A DNA stretch of 64,000 bases from an uncultured Eubacteriales bacterium (GTDB lineage Bacteria > Bacillota > Clostridia > Oscillospirales > Oscillospiraceae). Both the position numbers and the translations under genes were made by a program. Position 1 is the first letter of the stretch, and the number at the start of each line of letters is the position of its first letter. The DNA lies in assembly GCA_900316745.1 (NCBI GenBank), contig ONEB01000008.1, positions 24,019 to 88,018 on the forward strand, read 5' to 3'. Positions 62,343 through 64,000 of this stretch are shown piece by piece. Under the pieces are notes generated by a model. It had not been told where the DNA came from and did no database searches. It saw only the letters and a list, made by a program, of their open reading frames with translations.

Positions 62343-64000
62343 TTACTCGAGATTGTCGACGCAGGCGAGATAGAAGTCGCTGTGGCCGTCGGAGGGCATC
62401 AGGAAGCCCGTGCGGGGGCTGAACGAGAAGCCGTTGAGCGTCGGGCCGTCCTGCAGGCAGGAGCGCTTGAACTGCTGGTTGAAGAGGCGGCGGCAGTAGC
62501 TGCGCAGCCACTTTTTGAGCGTCTCGTGGTCGAACTCGTCGCCGTAGGCGATGTCCGCCAGGCGCAGCACCTTGCCCGCCGTGAAGCCCTGCTCCACGAG
62601 GTAGTACAGGAAGAAGTCCTGCAGGTTGTAGGGACCGACGGACTCTTCGCTCTTCTGGGCGATCTCGCCGTTGCGGGTCGGGGGCAGAAGCTCGGGGGAC
62701 ACGGGCGTGTCGAGCACGTCGAAGAGCGCCTTGGCGAGCACCTCGTTGTCGGTGGTCTCCGCGACATAGCGCACGACCATCTGCACCATCGTCTTGGTGG
62801 AGCCGGCGTTCACGTCATACATGGAGATGTGGTCACCGTTGTAGGTGCACCAGCCGTCGGCAAACTCGGACATGTCCTCGGTGCCGACGTGGATGCCGCC
62901 GTCGGGAAAGCCGTTGGCGATATCCATGAGGATCTGCGTGCGCTCACGCGCCTGCGCGTTTTCGTATACGACGTTGCGGTTCTCGGGGTCGTGGTCGATG
63001 TCCTTGAAGTGCTGCATGACGCTGTCGCCGATGTCGATCACGCGCACGGTCGCGCCGAGCTGCTCGGACACGATGATGGCGTTGGACTTCGTGCGGTCGG
63101 TCGTGCCGAAGCACGGCATGGTCACGGCGGTGACGTAATCGGCCGGCAGGCCCATCATCTTCACGGCCTCGGCGCAGATGATGACGGCGAGCGTGGAGTC
63201 CACGCCGCCGGAGATGCCGACGACCGGGTGCTTGAGATTGGCATACTGCATGCGGCGCACGAGGCTGGCAGCCTGCATGTGCAGCAGGCGCTTGGCCGCG
63301 GCGTGATAATCGGCCGGGTCGTCCGGGCGGTAGGGGTACTTGCCGAACGGGCGGGTGAGCACGGTCTCCTCGACGCCCTCGCCCCACTCGGTGACGACGT
63401 AGGACGCAGCGTCGCCGGTGAAGGTCGCGTCCTTGCGGCGCGCGGCGATGAGCAGCTGCACGTCAAGCTCGGTCACGACGTCGGAGCAGCCGTCCTCGGC
63501 GCTCTCGAGCACCTTACCGTCCTCAGCGATGAGGCACAGGCCGGAATACGTCGCGTCGGTGCTCGACTCGCCGAAGCCGGGGGCCGCCAGCACGACGCCG
63601 GCGTGCAGCCGCGCGCTCTCGGCGCGCACGGCGGTGGTCACGCGGCAGGCGGAGTCCGTCGCCATCGGGAAGCCCGCCATCTCGACGAGCACGGTCGCAC
63701 CGGCGAGCGCATGGCGCACGGCCGGGGACACCGGGGCGGACACGTCCGCGCCGACGAGCACGGCGACGTTCAGCTCGCTGACTTCGCTGTGCTGGAACAA
63801 CTGCTGCGGGTGAAAATCGACCGGGCCGAGGGAGCCGATCTGAATATCGTCGAGCAGCGCGCCGGGCAGGGCGAAGTGCTTGTCGCCCGGGCAGCTGGCC
63901 GGCACGACACCGAGCAGCTCACCGTTGCACACGGCGGCCGCCGCGTCATACACCTTCGCGCCCTGTGCGACCGGCAGGCCGACGAACACAAGCATGTCCT
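62343..64000 (-). CDS. nadE: Glutamine-dependent NAD+ synthase, N terminus outside the window
   Basis: More than 550 codons are inside; the family is about 640 residues, and the nitrilase domain start is missing, so the gene runs off the right edge (the Met at 63995 is internal). The first 270 residues are the glutaminase (CN hydrolase) domain; the Cys nucleophile region and Glu may lie partly outside. The synthetase domain has the P-loop GISGGVDSTLAVIICAEAVK, then TMPCFGTTDRTKSNA, IHVGTEDMSEFADGWCTYNG and LTRPFGKYPYRPD. It amidates deamido-NAD+ with ammonia from glutamine, the last step of NAD+ synthesis. Confidence 0.94.
   Translation of the reverse strand, partial: DMLVFVGLPVAQGAKVYDAAAAVCNGELLGVVPASCPGDKHFALPGALLDDIQIGSLGPVDFHPQQLFQHSEVSELNVAVLVGADVSAPVSPAVRHALAGATVLVEMAGFPMATDSACRVTTAVRAESARLHAGVVLAAPGFGESSTDATYSGLCLIAEDGKVLESAEDGCSDVVTELDVQLLIAARRKDATFTGDAASYVVTEWGEGVEETVLTRPFGKYPYRPDDPADYHAAAKRLLHMQAASLVRRMQYANLKHPVVGISGGVDSTLAVIICAEAVKMMGLPADYVTAVTMPCFGTTDRTKSNAIIVSEQLGATVRVIDIGDSVMQHFKDIDHDPENRNVVYENAQARERTQILMDIANGFPDGGIHVGTEDMSEFADGWCTYNGDHISMYDVNAGSTKTMVQMVVRYVAETTDNEVLAKALFDVLDTPVSPELLPPTRNGEIAQKSEESVGPYNLQDFFLYYLVEQGFTAGKVLRLADIAYGDEFDHETLKKWLRSYCRRLFNQQFKRSCLQDGPTLNGFSFSPRTGFLMPSDGHSDFYLACVDNLE

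Overview
The window is a gene-dense, GC-rich piece of a Clostridia-type Firmicute chromosome, most likely an anaerobic Oscillospiraceae/Ruminococcaceae-like gut bacterium. This rests on family content only: an SLH-domain secreted deacetylase, a T-box leader on pheST, an alr-endoA neighbourhood, a Gram-positive-type undecaprenol/diacylglycerol kinase, DUF134 and YitT proteins, and strong GGAGG ribosome sites with sigma-A-type promoters. I see no phage, insertion sequence, CRISPR array or rRNA. There is one tRNA (Arg, CCT). Many long antisense reading frames exist because of the GC-rich codon use; I treat them as shadows.

Layout. 1-6.1 kb: the end of an EamA exporter, then a nucleoside uptake system (BMP-type lipoprotein, ATPase, two permeases) and DeoD purine-nucleoside phosphorylase, i.e. 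nucleoside salvage. 6.1-12.5 kb: an XRE regulator with its membrane partner, an SLH-anchored polysaccharide deacetylase, an envelope operon (zinc-ribbon/YARHG sensor-like protein, amidase with an exact internal 78-bp duplication, class A beta-lactamase-like hydrolase) and a formate/nitrite-type channel. 12.5-18.5 kb: pheST behind a T-box, a lipoprotein, alr and an EndoA toxin with no visible antitoxin. 18.5-25.7 kb: a DUF134-NifX fusion with a palindromic operator, an SGNH hydrolase, an EF-G paralogue with altered GTPase motifs, a P-type-ATPase-like protein whose phosphorylation motif has been lost, and an rRNA/tRNA 2'-O-methyltransferase. 25.9-31 kb: a rhomboid-like protein, a PQQ-propeller protein and a YcxB-like protein, then VanZ-tdk-udk. 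31-36.4 kb: an MMPL exporter with an exported partner under a dyad-flanked promoter, a Cu/Zn-SOD-like protein and YitT.

36.4-43.5 kb is the most interesting region: one tightly packed operon encoding a CPA2 antiporter, a DgkA-type lipid kinase, a CarS-like CDP-archaeol synthase, a PssA-like CDP-alcohol phosphatidyltransferase, a UbiA prenyltransferase, a dikinase with the swivelling His domain at its C terminus (rifampin-phosphotransferase-like order) and a GNAT-like protein. Three of these enzymes resemble consecutive steps of archaeal phospholipid synthesis, so I propose an undescribed isoprenoid or ether lipid pathway; this is inference.

43.6-64 kb: a TPR plus DUF4037 nucleotidyltransferase-like pair, orphan proteins, an amidohydrolase, a 46-residue Asn/Gln-rich mini-protein, a FAD/Rieske oxidoreductase, tRNA-Arg, an Old-Yellow-Enzyme/SDR/tocopherol-cyclase-like trio, a split aconitase X, an alpha/beta hydrolase, an ion-transporter-superfamily permease behind a candidate yybP-ykoY (Mn2+) riboswitch, a GT-B-like protein divergent from a GH36 alpha-galactosidase, and the C-terminal part of glutamine-dependent NAD+ synthase running off the right edge.
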